From NCBI GenBank assembly GCA_002389765.1, contig DGQM01000022.1, positions 26,028-80,411 of the forward strand: DNA of 54,384 nucleotides, read 5' to 3'. Source of the DNA: Bacteroidetes bacterium UBA4414 (GTDB lineage: Bacteria > Bacteroidota > Bacteroidia > Chitinophagales > Chitinophagaceae). A program made the translations under genes and the position numbers. The notes under the pieces were generated by a model. The model searched no databases. It was given only the letters and a program-made list of their open reading frames with translations, and had not been told where the DNA came from. Every line of letters starts with the position of its first letter. Within the stretch, counting starts at the first letter, position 1. This document shows, in pieces, positions 15,955 through 24,081 of the stretch.

Positions 15955-16455
15955 TTATTTCTTTGAAGCAAATATCTGGTCGAGGTTTTCCATAGCCATA
16001 GCCAAGCCTTCTTTGAAGCCCATTTTGATGGTAGCCTCCAGTTGTGCAAGGTCGCCATATTCTATCAGGAACGTAACCACACTGTGTTCGCCTTCTGCCT
16101 TAAAACTTGCATTCCAGGTAGATTGCGGCATGTTGGTTTCTATTACACCTTCTGCATTTGTAAAAGCATCTACAGCCACAAAGCTTTGCTGCGGTGCTAT
16201 GTGTTTGTATTGTGCTATTGCCCAATGCTCCTCGCCGTTAGGGCCTACCATAGCATACAGCCAGTGTCCACCTTCGCGAAAGTCCATCGTCTTGGTACGT
16301 GCCTTCCACGGTTTGGGTGCCCACCATTGGTCCAGTATTTCGCTCTTGGTATATGCATCCCATACAAGCGGCAGCTCGGCTGCAAATTCTCGTTTTACGG
16401 TGATGGTGTTATTGCTTTTATCAACAACGAAATCCATCATTAAATTCATGCTCAT
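15955..16455 (-). CDS. SRPBCC (AHSA1-like) protein
   Basis: 166 residues with the AHSA1-like signature: REFAAELPLVWDAYTKSEIL, DQWWAPKPW, FREGGHWLYAMVGPNGEEHW and the C-terminal helix KEGLAMAMENLDQIF. Its ATG (16453-16455) overlaps the stop of the ArsR gene by 4 bp (ATGA), so the two are translationally coupled. M1 (16455), M3, M6 and M7 could all start translation; the overlap favours the first. The function beyond ligand binding is not known. Confidence 0.9.
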   Translation of the reverse strand: MSMNLMMDFVVDKSNNTITVKREFAAELPLVWDAYTKSEILDQWWAPKPWKARTKTMDFREGGHWLYAMVGPNGEEHWAIAQYKHIAPQQSFVAVDAFTNAEGVIETNMPQSTWNASFKAEGEHSVVTFLIEYGDLAQLEATIKMGFKEGLAMAMENLDQIFASKK

Positions 16456-16772
16456 TTCTTTTTATGTTTTAAGGTTGATAATACTTCGTCGAGCTGATTG
16501 TAGCGGTCTGTCCACAGTTTGCGGAACTGCTCCAGCCATTTATCTATCTCTTTCATTTTCTTTATTTCCAGTTGATAATAAATCTCTCTGCCCTTTTGTG
16601 TTTGCTCCACCACCTCGCACTCTGCCAGTATCTGTAAGTGTTTAGATACCGCCTGCCGCGTCATGCTGAAATGCTCTGCCAATGCATTGGGCGTCATGGC
16701 CTGCACGGCTATCAGTGCTATGATGGCTCTGCGTGTGGGGTCTGCTATGGCTTGAAATATATCTCTTCTCAT
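16452..16772 (-). CDS. ArsR-family winged-helix regulator of the second SRPBCC operon
   Basis: 106 residues. It is paralogous to the regulator at 3178-3501: the first 15 residues differ at one position (MRRDIFQAIADPTRR). Recognition helix region: MTRQAVSKHLQILAECEVV, then wing TQKGREIYY. The C-terminal tail is rich in Lys and Trp (FRKLWTDRYNQLDEVL). There is no metal-binding Cys pair. It heads the operon, overlaps the next gene by 4 bp, and has a two-palindrome promoter region like its paralogue but with a different palindrome sequence. Autorepression is inferred. Confidence 0.92.
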   Translation of the reverse strand: MRRDIFQAIADPTRRAIIALIAVQAMTPNALAEHFSMTRQAVSKHLQILAECEVVEQTQKGREIYYQLEIKKMKEIDKWLEQFRKLWTDRYNQLDEVLSTLKHKKK

Positions 16773-16805
16773 TTTGCTTTATAATGGTGGTTACAATATT
16801 ATTCC

Positions 16806-16854
16806 GCAACCGTTCAGTTGCAAATATATGTGCAAACAATTAGTTGCGCAAATG
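16806..16854 (-). promoter_or_regulatory. Twin operator and promoter of the second ArsR/SRPBCC operon
   Basis: Two imperfect palindromes, GCAACCGTTCAGTTGC (16806-16821) and GCAAACAATTAGTTGC (16832-16847), are repeated with a 26-bp period. The minus-strand -7 box TATATTTG (16821-16828) lies between them, and a TTTG -33 box (16849-16852) is 20 bp upstream. The layout matches the first ArsR promoter although the palindrome arms differ. Confidence 0.72.
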
Positions 16855-16917
16855 TTTAGGGAAATATTTTTTACCCCCACCTAATTACATAAGTCATATT
16901 TCAGCTTTCGTACTACA

Positions 16918-17286
16918 CTCAGCTTTCTCTTTCTTTTTGCTTGTCCAAAAAGAAAGAGAGAAAGAAAAAAGACCCCCTAAAACCAATGCTCCGCATGTTT
17001 TAGGGATAGCTATACGCTGTTATTACGCGGAATACGCATTTAGCGTGGTCAGTGCTAACGCACATGACGGCGCTATTGAGCAGTGGTCGTTGCATCGTCA
17101 TATACCTTATATATATACACAAGCCATCAAGGCTGTTAGCTTGGCACAACAGTAGTAATGCGGTGACATCGGAGCGTCAACAAAGCATTCAGATGTCATC
17201 AATGCTTTGCGGCTTTTCTTTGTTTCTTTCTTTTGCCGCCAAAAGAAAGAAAGGAAGCGCAGGCAAGCGGGCTGCAAAAAGGCTCG
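16918..17286 (+). repeat. Structured repeat of about 370 bp, copy 1
   Basis: It starts with a stem TCTTTCTTTTT / AAAAAGAAAGA (16926-16957) and ends with a stem CTTTCTTTTG / CAAAAGAAAG (17226-17249). Internal stems include CCTAAAAC / GTTTTAGG (16976-17004) and CAAAGCATT / AATGCTTTG (17180-17208). Apart from two insertions the sequence aligns with 25786-26191 almost end to end. It fills the 520-bp gap between the ArsR promoter and the TonB receptor. No convincing gene is seen; a 103-codon frame across it is an accident of the repeat. A mobile palindromic element or a structured RNA are both possible. Confidence 0.82.
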
Positions 17287-17384
17287 AACTGAGCATACTC
17301 GCGAAGTGAAATTAAACCTTCTCCCACATGCATTGTCTTATTTTTGGCAAAGTTTTTGGTTAATAAGGCTTACACATCGTTTGC

Positions 17385-19757
17385 ATGCACAGAAGTTTAT
17401 ACATACTCATACTATTCATAATACTGGCACCTGTACTATCCGTAGCACAAACAAATGCACTGTTGCAAAGCGTACGCGGGCAGGTGGTAGATGCAGAATC
17501 TAAGAAACCCATAGAGGGGGTGGTGATACTGCTACTGGCAGATAAGCAGAAAAACGCCATGACCGATAGCAATGGCTACTATGTATTGCAAAACGTACCC
17601 GTAGGCAGGCAGTCCTTTCAGTTTATGATGACGGGGTTTGAAACACGCACCGCGAGCGAAGTACTCGTAACATCGGGCAAGGAACTGGAACTGAATATAT
17701 CGCTCACAGAAAACTATACCAACCTGAAAGAAGTAAGCGTAAGCGCCAACAAAGACCGCAGCAAGGCACAGAACGAATTTGCTACGGTGAGCGCACGTTC
17801 ATTTTCGGTAGAGGAAACAAAACGCTTTGCAGCATCGGTATCAGACCCTGCACGTATGGCGCAGAACTTTATGGGTGTGTCTAACAACGACGATATGGAG
17901 AACGGTATTGTGGTGCGTGGCAATTCTCCCAAAGGTGTATTGTGGCGTTTGGAAGGTATTGAAGTACCCAACCCCAATCACTTTGCCAGCCTCAGTACAT
18001 CGGGCGGTGCGGTGAGTATGCTGAGTGCAAGCATGTTGGGAACAAGCGATTTCTACACAGGGGCTTTCCCTGCCGAGATAGGCAATGCCCTTTCGGGTGC
18101 TTTCGATTTACAGTTTCGCAATGGTAATACAGAACGTGCCGAGCATAGTTTTCAATTAGGTACATTGGGTGTAGAGGCTGCAACAGAAGGTCCGTTTAAG
18201 AAAGGTGGCAAGGCTTCTTATCTTGTCAACTATCGCTACTCTACCCTTACGCTGCTGAAGGATTATTTTGATTTGGGTGGTGTGCTGCCCACGTATCAGG
18301 ATGGTTCTTTCAAACTCAATTTCCCTACCAAGAAAGCAGGTACATTTTCTGCATTCGGATTGTGGGGCTACAACGTGGCTACCAAAGACCCTGTGCAAGA
18401 CAGCACCGAGTGGACGGATGATAACCCCAACTTCAAACTACGGGGCTATGGTACGCTGGCGGTGGGTGGTATTGCGCATCAATACTTCCTCAACAAACAT
18501 GCGTATGTCAAAACCATTGTATCTGCCTCTTACGATGATGCCAAGACCGATGTGGACACGCTGAACCCATCTGCCAACTACACAGAGATACCTACACAGA
18601 AATCGATAGCGAGCAACACGGCCCTGCGTGCTACGGTGATGTATAACAACAAGCTGAACAGCCGCAACACCTTCCGCATGGGTGTAGTAGCGCAGCTGCT
18701 AAGTTTTGATATTGATGATAATCTCTTTGACCAGGGTGCGAAAGTATGGAAGACACTGATAAAGAGCAATGGCAGCACACAATACTATCAGGCTTATGTG
18801 CAATGGAAAACCCGTGTGAGCCAACACCTGACTACCACAGGCGGTGTACATGCATCTTACTACGCGCTGAACAACCGATATAGCATAGAGCCACGCGCAT
18901 CGCTGAGTTATAACGCGGGCAAGAACACGGTAACACTGGCGGCGGGTATGCACAGCAAGCCCGACCATATATCTACCTACCTGTACAGCAATGCCACACA
19001 AGGCACAGCCATCACCTACCCCAACAAGAGCCTCGACCTGCTGCGCGCCACACACGTAGTACTTGGCTACGACAGGCCATTGCCTTTCAAGATGCGTTTC
19101 AAAACAGAGCTGTATTATCAGTACCTGTACAATATACCTGTAGAGACGGACAGCACGAGCAGCTTCTCCATCATTAATGCAGAGAACACCTATTCGCTGC
19201 TGGATACAAAACCATTAGTAAGCACAGGCACTGGCCGCAACTATGGTATAGATATGAGCATAGAACGCCCGCTGAACAATGGCTACTATCTGCTGGCTAC
19301 GGGTTCGCTGTTTCGCTCGCTGTTTACTACCTATGCGGGGCAGGAATACAATACGCTCTTCAATCGTGGGTATCAGGTAAATGTATTGGGTGGTAAAGAA
19401 TTCAGGTTGAATAAAAGTGGTAAGACGACACTGGGTGTAAACGGTAAATTCCTCTACAGCGGCGGACTGCGCGAGAGTGTGATAGACGTGGCAAGCTCTG
19501 TGGCACAACGCAAAACGATGTATTACCCGGGGCAGATATACACATCACAAAGCAAACCCTACCAGCGGATAGATGGCAGCGTGTACCTGAAATTTAACCG
19601 CAAGCGTGCTACCCACAGCATCCAGTTCGACGCACAAAACATCTTCGACCGCAAAAACTATTTCTACTCCTTCTTCGACAAACGCAGCGGCATCGTAAAA
19701 ACCGTGTACCAAACAGGCTTTATACCGAACATTGCTTATAGGGTTGAGTTTCATTAG
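17385..19757 (+). CDS. TonB-dependent receptor with carboxypeptidase-regulatory-like domain
   Basis: 790 residues. A signal peptide (LYILILFIILAPVLSVAQ) is followed by a CarboxypepD_reg-like beta-sandwich (about 28-110: VRGQVVDAESKKPIEGVVI, NGYYVLQNVPVG). Then comes the plug domain (about 130-260: DPARMAQNFMGVSNND, VVRGNSPKGVLWRLEGIEVPNPNHF, quoted here as IVVRGNSPKG and GIEVPNPNHF) and a 22-strand-type barrel ending in an aromatic terminal strand (IAYRVEFH). Such receptors import large or scarce ligands across the outer membrane with energy from TonB. No SusD partner follows, so a polysaccharide system is unlikely. The substrate is unknown. It is preceded by the 370-bp repeat. Confidence 0.94.
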   Translation: MHRSLYILILFIILAPVLSVAQTNALLQSVRGQVVDAESKKPIEGVVILLLADKQKNAMTDSNGYYVLQNVPVGRQSFQFMMTGFETRTASEVLVTSGKELELNISLTENYTNLKEVSVSANKDRSKAQNEFATVSARSFSVEETKRFAASVSDPARMAQNFMGVSNNDDMENGIVVRGNSPKGVLWRLEGIEVPNPNHFASLSTSGGAVSMLSASMLGTSDFYTGAFPAEIGNALSGAFDLQFRNGNTERAEHSFQLGTLGVEAATEGPFKKGGKASYLVNYRYSTLTLLKDYFDLGGVLPTYQDGSFKLNFPTKKAGTFSAFGLWGYNVATKDPVQDSTEWTDDNPNFKLRGYGTLAVGGIAHQYFLNKHAYVKTIVSASYDDAKTDVDTLNPSANYTEIPTQKSIASNTALRATVMYNNKLNSRNTFRMGVVAQLLSFDIDDNLFDQGAKVWKTLIKSNGSTQYYQAYVQWKTRVSQHLTTTGGVHASYYALNNRYSIEPRASLSYNAGKNTVTLAAGMHSKPDHISTYLYSNATQGTAITYPNKSLDLLRATHVVLGYDRPLPFKMRFKTELYYQYLYNIPVETDSTSSFSIINAENTYSLLDTKPLVSTGTGRNYGIDMSIERPLNNGYYLLATGSLFRSLFTTYAGQEYNTLFNRGYQVNVLGGKEFRLNKSGKTTLGVNGKFLYSGGLRESVIDVASSVAQRKTMYYPGQIYTSQSKPYQRIDGSVYLKFNRKRATHSIQFDAQNIFDRKNYFYSFFDKRSGIVKTVYQTGFIPNIAYRVEFH

Positions 19758-19772
19758 GACACTACCCACTCC

Positions 19773-19876
19773 CGTCATTGCGAGGAGGTACGACGAAGCA
19801 ATCTCAAGACAACACAAGTACTACGATACACAATTCCCCTTTGAAAGGGTATGTTCGCTACACACAGGTCTTATGC
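19773..19876 (+). repeat. Composite repeat A+C, copy 1
   Basis: An A-type unit (19773-19805, CGTCATTGCGAGGAGGTACG...CAATCTC) is followed by a C-type unit: CTACGATACACAATTCCCCT at 19822, then GGGTATGTTCGCTAC and CAGGTCTT. The same order recurs at 21122-21260. The two direct copies bracket the propeller lipoprotein gene. Confidence 0.78.
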
Positions 19877-19886
19877 ATTCCTATTA

Positions 19887-20993
19887 TTAAAATTGCTTTT
19901 CAAATCGTTCTCCGTTCAGCCTGTATATGCTTCCGTCTGTCATCCCGAACCACAGCTCACCATTTTTATCTTTGTAGATGGAGATTGCAAAATCACTCGT
20001 CAGCCCATCTGTCTTGGTGAAATTTTTCATCGCCACGCCGTCATATTTCCAAACACCCGCATCCCTGTCTCCAAACCAAATATTGCCTTTACTATCTTCT
20101 GCGATGGCAAAAACATGCTCCATTGTTCCCTGCGGCGATTTATCTCCTCTATGTTTACTATCGGGGTGAATCAGGTTGTTCTTTTTTGAAAAATTAATGA
20201 CAGAATCACCATCTTTCAGCAATACACCAATGCCGTTATTCCCTATCCAAAGCCTGCCTTTAGCATCCTCCAAAATACTACGTATGTGTAGCGGTGCTAT
20301 CTTCCTGTCATAGCCCAATGTTTCATCGGTAATGATTGTAAAATTGCTGCCATTATACCCAAAGACACCTGCATAGGTAGCAAACCAAATCATATTGTTT
20401 TTGCCTTTTGATATATCGGTTACGGCAAATAGATTATCATTAGGGTTAAGGATTTTATGCGGAGGGAATGCCAAATAGTTCAATTTTTGCCCGTCAAATC
20501 TATAAACCCCTTCTTTGTTTCCTGCTTCAAACCATAGGTCGTTGTCAGCTTTCATCCACTTACCCGGCAAGGGTTCTTTACTTTGAATCTGGAAACTGTT
20601 TTGCAATGCTTTTGCAGCCGCATCGGTGTGATTGATAATCCTTGTACCGTCATAACTGCTCACGCCCGTTTGCGTATTAAACCAAATACCCCCTTCTTTG
20701 TCTTCCTGAATGGAATGGATTTGGTTGTCGGTAAGCCCGTCATTACGGCTGAAATACTTGAATGTTTTACCGTTATACACAGCAACGCCTTCGCGAAGAC
20801 TTCCGAACCAATAATTCCCTTTGCTGTCTTGAAAGATGGCGCTGATACCTGAAGTGAATTGTAAAGTGTCGGTATGAGAATTGGCTGCCAATGCAGACTT
20901 GTCGGTTTCATTTTCTGTTGATGTATGCTCAACACAGGAAAAGTTCATGGTCAATAAGAGAAACAGGCAAATCATTTGTATTGTATTATTCAT
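19887..20993 (-). CDS. Two-component-regulator-type beta-propeller lipoprotein
   Basis: 368 residues from ATG at 20993 (MNNTIQMICLFLLLTMNFSC); Cys20 is a likely lipidation site. A longer frame from 21083 adds 30 residues without a signal pattern. The body consists of about seven repeats of the Reg_prop type, seen as DSKGNYWFGS, DKEGGIWFNT, NMIWFATYAGVF, DAKGRLWIGNNG, DSKGNIWFGDRD and DKNGELWFGMTD. These form a beta-propeller like the sensor part of hybrid two-component systems, but no kinase is attached. A surface or periplasmic sensing or binding role is inferred. Direct repeats flank the gene on both sides. Confidence 0.85.
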   Translation of the reverse strand: MNNTIQMICLFLLLTMNFSCVEHTSTENETDKSALAANSHTDTLQFTSGISAIFQDSKGNYWFGSLREGVAVYNGKTFKYFSRNDGLTDNQIHSIQEDKEGGIWFNTQTGVSSYDGTRIINHTDAAAKALQNSFQIQSKEPLPGKWMKADNDLWFEAGNKEGVYRFDGQKLNYLAFPPHKILNPNDNLFAVTDISKGKNNMIWFATYAGVFGYNGSNFTIITDETLGYDRKIAPLHIRSILEDAKGRLWIGNNGIGVLLKDGDSVINFSKKNNLIHPDSKHRGDKSPQGTMEHVFAIAEDSKGNIWFGDRDAGVWKYDGVAMKNFTKTDGLTSDFAISIYKDKNGELWFGMTDGSIYRLNGERFEKQF

Positions 20994-21121
20994 TTCAGGT
21001 CTTTCTGATATAACGCAATGCGTCAATACAATTAAAAGTAGTGGTTTTACCAATGCATACCACAATATCTTACAACTAACCATACAGCCCGTACACGCAT
21101 CATGGTCTTACATCCCTCTTG

Positions 21122-21260
21122 CGTCATTGCGAGGAACGAAGCAACTTCGGGGCAACACCGGCTACGATACACAATTCCCCTTTTGAAAGGGGATGTCGCT
21201 ACGAAGCGCAGCGTAGTGGTGACAGGGGTATGTTCACAACACGCAGGTCTTGCACATCAC
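21122..21260 (+). repeat. Composite repeat A+C, copy 2
   Basis: A-type unit at 21122-21149 (CGTCATTGCGAGGAACGAAG...CAACTTCG), then CTACGATACACAATTCCCCT at 21161 and a palindromic insertion (GCTACGAAGCGCAGCGTAGT region) before GGGGTATGTTC and CAGGTCTTGCA. It is the direct counterpart of 19773-19876. Confidence 0.75.
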
Positions 21261-21263
21261 GAG

Positions 21264-21306
21264 CCGACACACCCCTAACCCCTCTCTGAGAGGGGAAGTG
21301 TTGTTG
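21264..21306. repeat. CCCCT repeat unit (palindromic)
   Basis: ACCCCTAACCCCTCTC followed by TGAGAGGGG forms a short stem (CCCCTCTC / GAGAGGGG). It is related to the dispersed GC-rich units at 5135, 9691 and 31981. Part of the 650-bp gene-free stretch 20994-21640, which consists almost wholly of repeats plus the FRG promoter. Confidence 0.6.
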
Positions 21307-21311
21307 CACCT

Positions 21312-21554
21312 GTTCACCTGTTCGGATTGTGAACACCTGAACACCCGAACAATTTGCTATACGCACTCCCGTCATTGCGAGGAACGAAGCAACCTCGCGA
21401 TAACAAGGGTACTGTTCACCTGTTCGGATTGTGAACACCTGAACACCCGAACAATTTGCTATATCCACTCCCGTCATTGCGAGGCACGAAGCAACCTCGC
21501 GACAACACATGCCTGTTCACCTGTTCGGATTGTGAACACCCGAACACCCGAACA
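21312..21554 (+). repeat. Tandem 101-102-bp composite repeats (B+A, B+A, B)
   Basis: B units (GTTCACCTGTTCGGATTGTG, then AACACC...CCGAACA) start at 21312, 21414 and 21515; A units (CGTCATTGCGAGG...CCTCGCG) at 21370-21399 and 21472-21501 alternate with them. The period is 102 then 101 bp, with very few substitutions. Inverted A and B units occur at 23554-23678 and 24029-24189, on the other side of the FRG-DUF262 genes. The spacers are themselves repeated, so this is not a CRISPR array. Confidence 0.85.
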
Positions 21555-21584
21555 ATTTGGCCAAAAAACCAGTGTTTTACGCAA

Positions 21585-21615
21585 TTGTTTTGTATATCAG
21601 AGACATATATCTTTG
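21585..21615 (+). promoter_or_regulatory. Promoter of the FRG-DUF262 operon
   Basis: TTG (21585-21587), a 20-bp spacer and TATCTTTG (21608-21615) match the Bacteroidota -33/-7 pattern. Transcription would begin near 21620, about 20 nt before the FRG start. It lies between the last B repeat and the gene. Confidence 0.6.
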
Positions 21616-21640
21616 ATATTATCCTACAAAATCTATAATA

Positions 21641-22417
21641 ATGCCGATACGAGAAGAACGCATCCAATCACTATCTAGATTTCTAGAAATTATTGAAGAA
21701 ATATCAGAACATAATAATTCTGTCTGGTTTAGAGGTCATGAGTCAATAAGATACACACTAGCACCTTCAATATACAGAGCACCTTATACTTCAAGAAGTG
21801 AGAATAGTTTTCATGCGAAATTTAGGTCACGCGCAATACCATATTTAAATACCTTACCCTCACATGATGACTATTGGTCGTGGCTTTTTTTAATGCAGCA
21901 TCATAATGTTCCAACAAGATTATTAGATTGGTCAACCGGCGCGTTATATGCTTTGGCATTTGCAATCTTGTTAAGAAATAACAATTTAGGTGACGATGAT
22001 GCAGTCGTTTGGTGTCTATTGCCGGAAATACTAAATGATGCACAAAGAGTTCGTATTCGGTTAGATGCTAGCGAAAGAATACCTAATATAAATGTGGATA
22101 GTTCAAAAACCAAAATTGAAGGAGCATATAGTTTAGAAGCTGTTCACGCTGTAGATTATCCCTTAGCACTTACCGGTCCATTAAATAGCAACAGAATTGT
22201 AGCTCAAAAGGGTACTTTTACTTTATTCCCAGATAGAGGCAGTTTCAATTTAGAAGATACCCCGGATGCTGAACAGTTCTTAATAAAAATCATTATTGAA
22301 CACAACAGAATAAATACTATTAAACGCCAGCTTGTGTTACTTGGCATTACAGAAACATCAATATACCCAGAATTAAATAGTTTAGGTTCCGAAATTAAAC
22401 GTGAATTCCAACCATAA
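21641..22417 (+). CDS. FRG domain protein
   Basis: 258 residues covering a full FRG domain. The naming motif is visible as VWFRGHES (about 28-35), then APSIYRAPY and the core WLFLMQHHNVPTRLLDWSTG (85-105) with ALAFAI. Later segments such as RIVAQKGTFTLFPD (about 187) are typical of the family's C-terminal half. The FRG domain has no proven enzymatic role; genes with it are widespread in phages and in bacterial accessory regions. The gene is AT-rich compared with core genes here, has its own promoter, and is followed after 11 bp by a DUF262 gene. A joint defence or stress function is inferred. Confidence 0.88.
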   Translation: MPIREERIQSLSRFLEIIEEISEHNNSVWFRGHESIRYTLAPSIYRAPYTSRSENSFHAKFRSRAIPYLNTLPSHDDYWSWLFLMQHHNVPTRLLDWSTGALYALAFAILLRNNNLGDDDAVVWCLLPEILNDAQRVRIRLDASERIPNINVDSSKTKIEGAYSLEAVHAVDYPLALTGPLNSNRIVAQKGTFTLFPDRGSFNLEDTPDAEQFLIKIIIEHNRINTIKRQLVLLGITETSIYPELNSLGSEIKREFQP

Positions 22418-22428
22418 ATTTTAGCAAA

Positions 22429-23526
22429 ATGTTCAAAGTATATAAAATAGGCGAGTTAGACACGTTCAATATTAGTGACATTATTAAATCAATGAAAGAC
22501 ATTGATTTTTCACCAGTGTATCAACGTTATAGTAATATTTGGGATAATTATAAAAAACAACTTTTAATTGACACCATCTTTAATGAATATGATGTACCCA
22601 AATTTTATTTTAATTATTTTATTGATACTAATAACCCTCTAAATAAGTATGACAAATTGTATGCAGTAATTGACGGTAAACAAAGACTTGAAGCAATAAT
22701 CGACTTCGTTTCAAACAAATTAGCTGTAAATCTTAATATCAAACTTCAACAATCAGAACAAGAAATAGTAATCGTAAACAAAACTTTTAATGAAATACAA
22801 ACTGAGTATTCCGAATTAACTTCTCAATTTCTAAAATTCAAATTAGATATAATTTTTATTGCTACTGACGAAGAAGACAGATTAGAAGATATGTTTTTAA
22901 GATTGAACGGTGGAGAAGCATTAACTAACGCTGAAAAAAGGAATGCAATAGGAGGGCAATTTAATATTGCTATGAGAGAGATTGTAGAAAGTAATGCATT
23001 CTTTTTAAATAAAGTAAAATTTTCAAATAAGAGGTTTCAACATCAAGACTTACTAACAAAATTAGTATTTATAGACTCAAAAAATGAGTTAATATCAATG
23101 ACAAATAAAGTATTAGACGACTTTGTGCGTGCTAATAAAATAATTCAATGTCAAAGTAACATTGATAATGTATTAGATATTTTATATGCATTAACAATAG
23201 TTTTCGAAGATAAATCACAACTTTTAAAAGGGAAAGGTGTGATTCCTGTCTACTATTATTTCATAAAAACTTATAGACCTGAAATTTCGCTATTTAAGGA
23301 ATTTTTACAAAAATTTGAAGACTTACGTATCTTAAACAAAAGACTACCGGAGAACCAACAAAACTCTACACTGATAGACTATGACAGACACAATCAACAG
23401 GGTGTTCATACACAAAAGTCTTTGATGGGAAGATATGACATATTAGTAGATTATTATAATTCTTATTTGGGTACGGGTCAGATAACAATACATGATATTG
23501 ATACTAAATTAAGTGATGATGAATAG
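22429..23526 (+). CDS. DUF262 (GmrSD/ParB-like) domain protein
   Basis: 365 residues. Residues about 10-180 form a DUF262 domain: FSPVYQRYSNIWD, KQLLIDTIFNEYDVPKFYF, AVIDGKQRLEAIIDF (the ParB/Srx-like DGxQR motif) and MFLRLNGGEALTNAEKRNAI. The C-terminal half is helical and not recognised; the HNH-type DUF1524 nuclease domain that follows DUF262 in GmrSD is not seen. DUF262 in type IV restriction proteins binds and hydrolyses nucleotides. Here the pair with the FRG gene (11 bp apart) suggests a two-component unit. It is very AT-rich, unlike neighbouring core genes. Confidence 0.87.
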   Translation: MFKVYKIGELDTFNISDIIKSMKDIDFSPVYQRYSNIWDNYKKQLLIDTIFNEYDVPKFYFNYFIDTNNPLNKYDKLYAVIDGKQRLEAIIDFVSNKLAVNLNIKLQQSEQEIVIVNKTFNEIQTEYSELTSQFLKFKLDIIFIATDEEDRLEDMFLRLNGGEALTNAEKRNAIGGQFNIAMREIVESNAFFLNKVKFSNKRFQHQDLLTKLVFIDSKNELISMTNKVLDDFVRANKIIQCQSNIDNVLDILYALTIVFEDKSQLLKGKGVIPVYYYFIKTYRPEISLFKEFLQKFEDLRILNKRLPENQQNSTLIDYDRHNQQGVHTQKSLMGRYDILVDYYNSYLGTGQITIHDIDTKLSDDE

Positions 23527-23553
23527 CTTTCACATACTATAATCCCCTCATTC

Positions 23554-23589
23554 CGCGAGGTTGCTTCGTCGTGCCTCCTCGCAATGACG
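23554..23589 (-). repeat. Dispersed A-type repeat, inverted
   Basis: CGCGAGGTTGCTTCGTCGTG then CCTCCTCGCAATGACG: the reverse complement of the A units left of the FRG gene. It lies 27 bp after the DUF262 stop. Confidence 0.85.
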
Positions 23590-23621
23590 CGAGTATAGAT
23601 AATGACGCACGAGTAATAAAA

Positions 23622-23678
23622 TGTTCGGGTGTTCAGGTGTTCACAACTCGAACACCTGAACAGTGAACAGCCCGAACA
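23622..23678. repeat. B-type palindromic element abutting a stop codon
   Basis: TGTTCGGGTGTTCAGGTGTT at the left and GAACACCTGAACAG...CCCGAACA at the right form a long hairpin around ACAACTC. It ends 3 bp before the stop (23682-23684) of the minus-strand 102-residue gene and could act as its terminator. Confidence 0.8.
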
Positions 23679-23681
23679 CTA

Positions 23682-23990
23682 TCAGTTTTTATGTAGTGTT
23701 TCCAGTTCCATTTGTTTAAAGTCTGTTATCAGCTTCATGGCTGCTTTCAGGTGGCGCTTTACCTGTGCGGTTGTAAGGTGCTTACCCGCACTGCTTGTAG
23801 TTTCCTGTTTTATGTGTGTTATTATGTATTCTATCAGCGGGTAGGCTTCCTCATCGTTCAGGCATTTTAATACTGTCTTATAGCCGCATGTGTTAGGCTC
23901 GTTAAATGCTACGCCGTTTGTTACCCTGTTGAGGTGAAATATTTGTTGTTGCTGATTCCACTCTACGAGTGTGTAGTTTTCAATTCTCAT
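23682..23990 (-). CDS. Small protein of unknown function in the accessory region
   Basis: 102 residues with balanced composition and no signal peptide or membrane segment. The N-terminal third looks beta-rich (NYTLVEWNQQQQIFHLNRV), and the rest helical and basic (TTAQVKRHLKAAMKLITDFKQM). I do not recognise a family. It is separated by 199 bp of repeats from the DUF3987 gene on the same strand. Both genes end directly at a B-type palindrome. It may be a remnant of a mobile element together with the DUF3987 gene; this is inference. The frame is well formed and likely to be a real gene. Confidence 0.6.
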   Translation of the reverse strand: MRIENYTLVEWNQQQQIFHLNRVTNGVAFNEPNTCGYKTVLKCLNDEEAYPLIEYIITHIKQETTSSAGKHLTTAQVKRHLKAAMKLITDFKQMELETLHKN

Positions 23991-24028
23991 GATTATTGAT
24001 TTTTAAGTGATGATTTATTGGTACAATT

Positions 24029-24068
24029 TGTTCGGGTGTTCAGGTGTTCGAACTCGAACAGGTGAACA
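24029..24068. repeat. B-type palindromic element
   Basis: TGTTCGGGTGTTCAGGTGTT, CGAACTCG, then AACAGGTGAACA: a shorter variant of the hairpin at 23622. It lies upstream of the 102-residue gene and next to the inverted A unit at 24082. Confidence 0.78.
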
Positions 24069-24081
24069 GTACCCTTGTTAT

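Noticed and set aside
17052..17309. Reading frames inside the 370-bp repeat
   Set aside because: The second copy of the repeat does not preserve the frame; insertions and substitutions fall without regard to codons.
21312..21554. Regularly spaced repeats resembling a CRISPR array
   Set aside because: The segments between the repeats are repeated too, the period is about 101 bp, the units are palindromic families found elsewhere in the window, and no cas gene is present.
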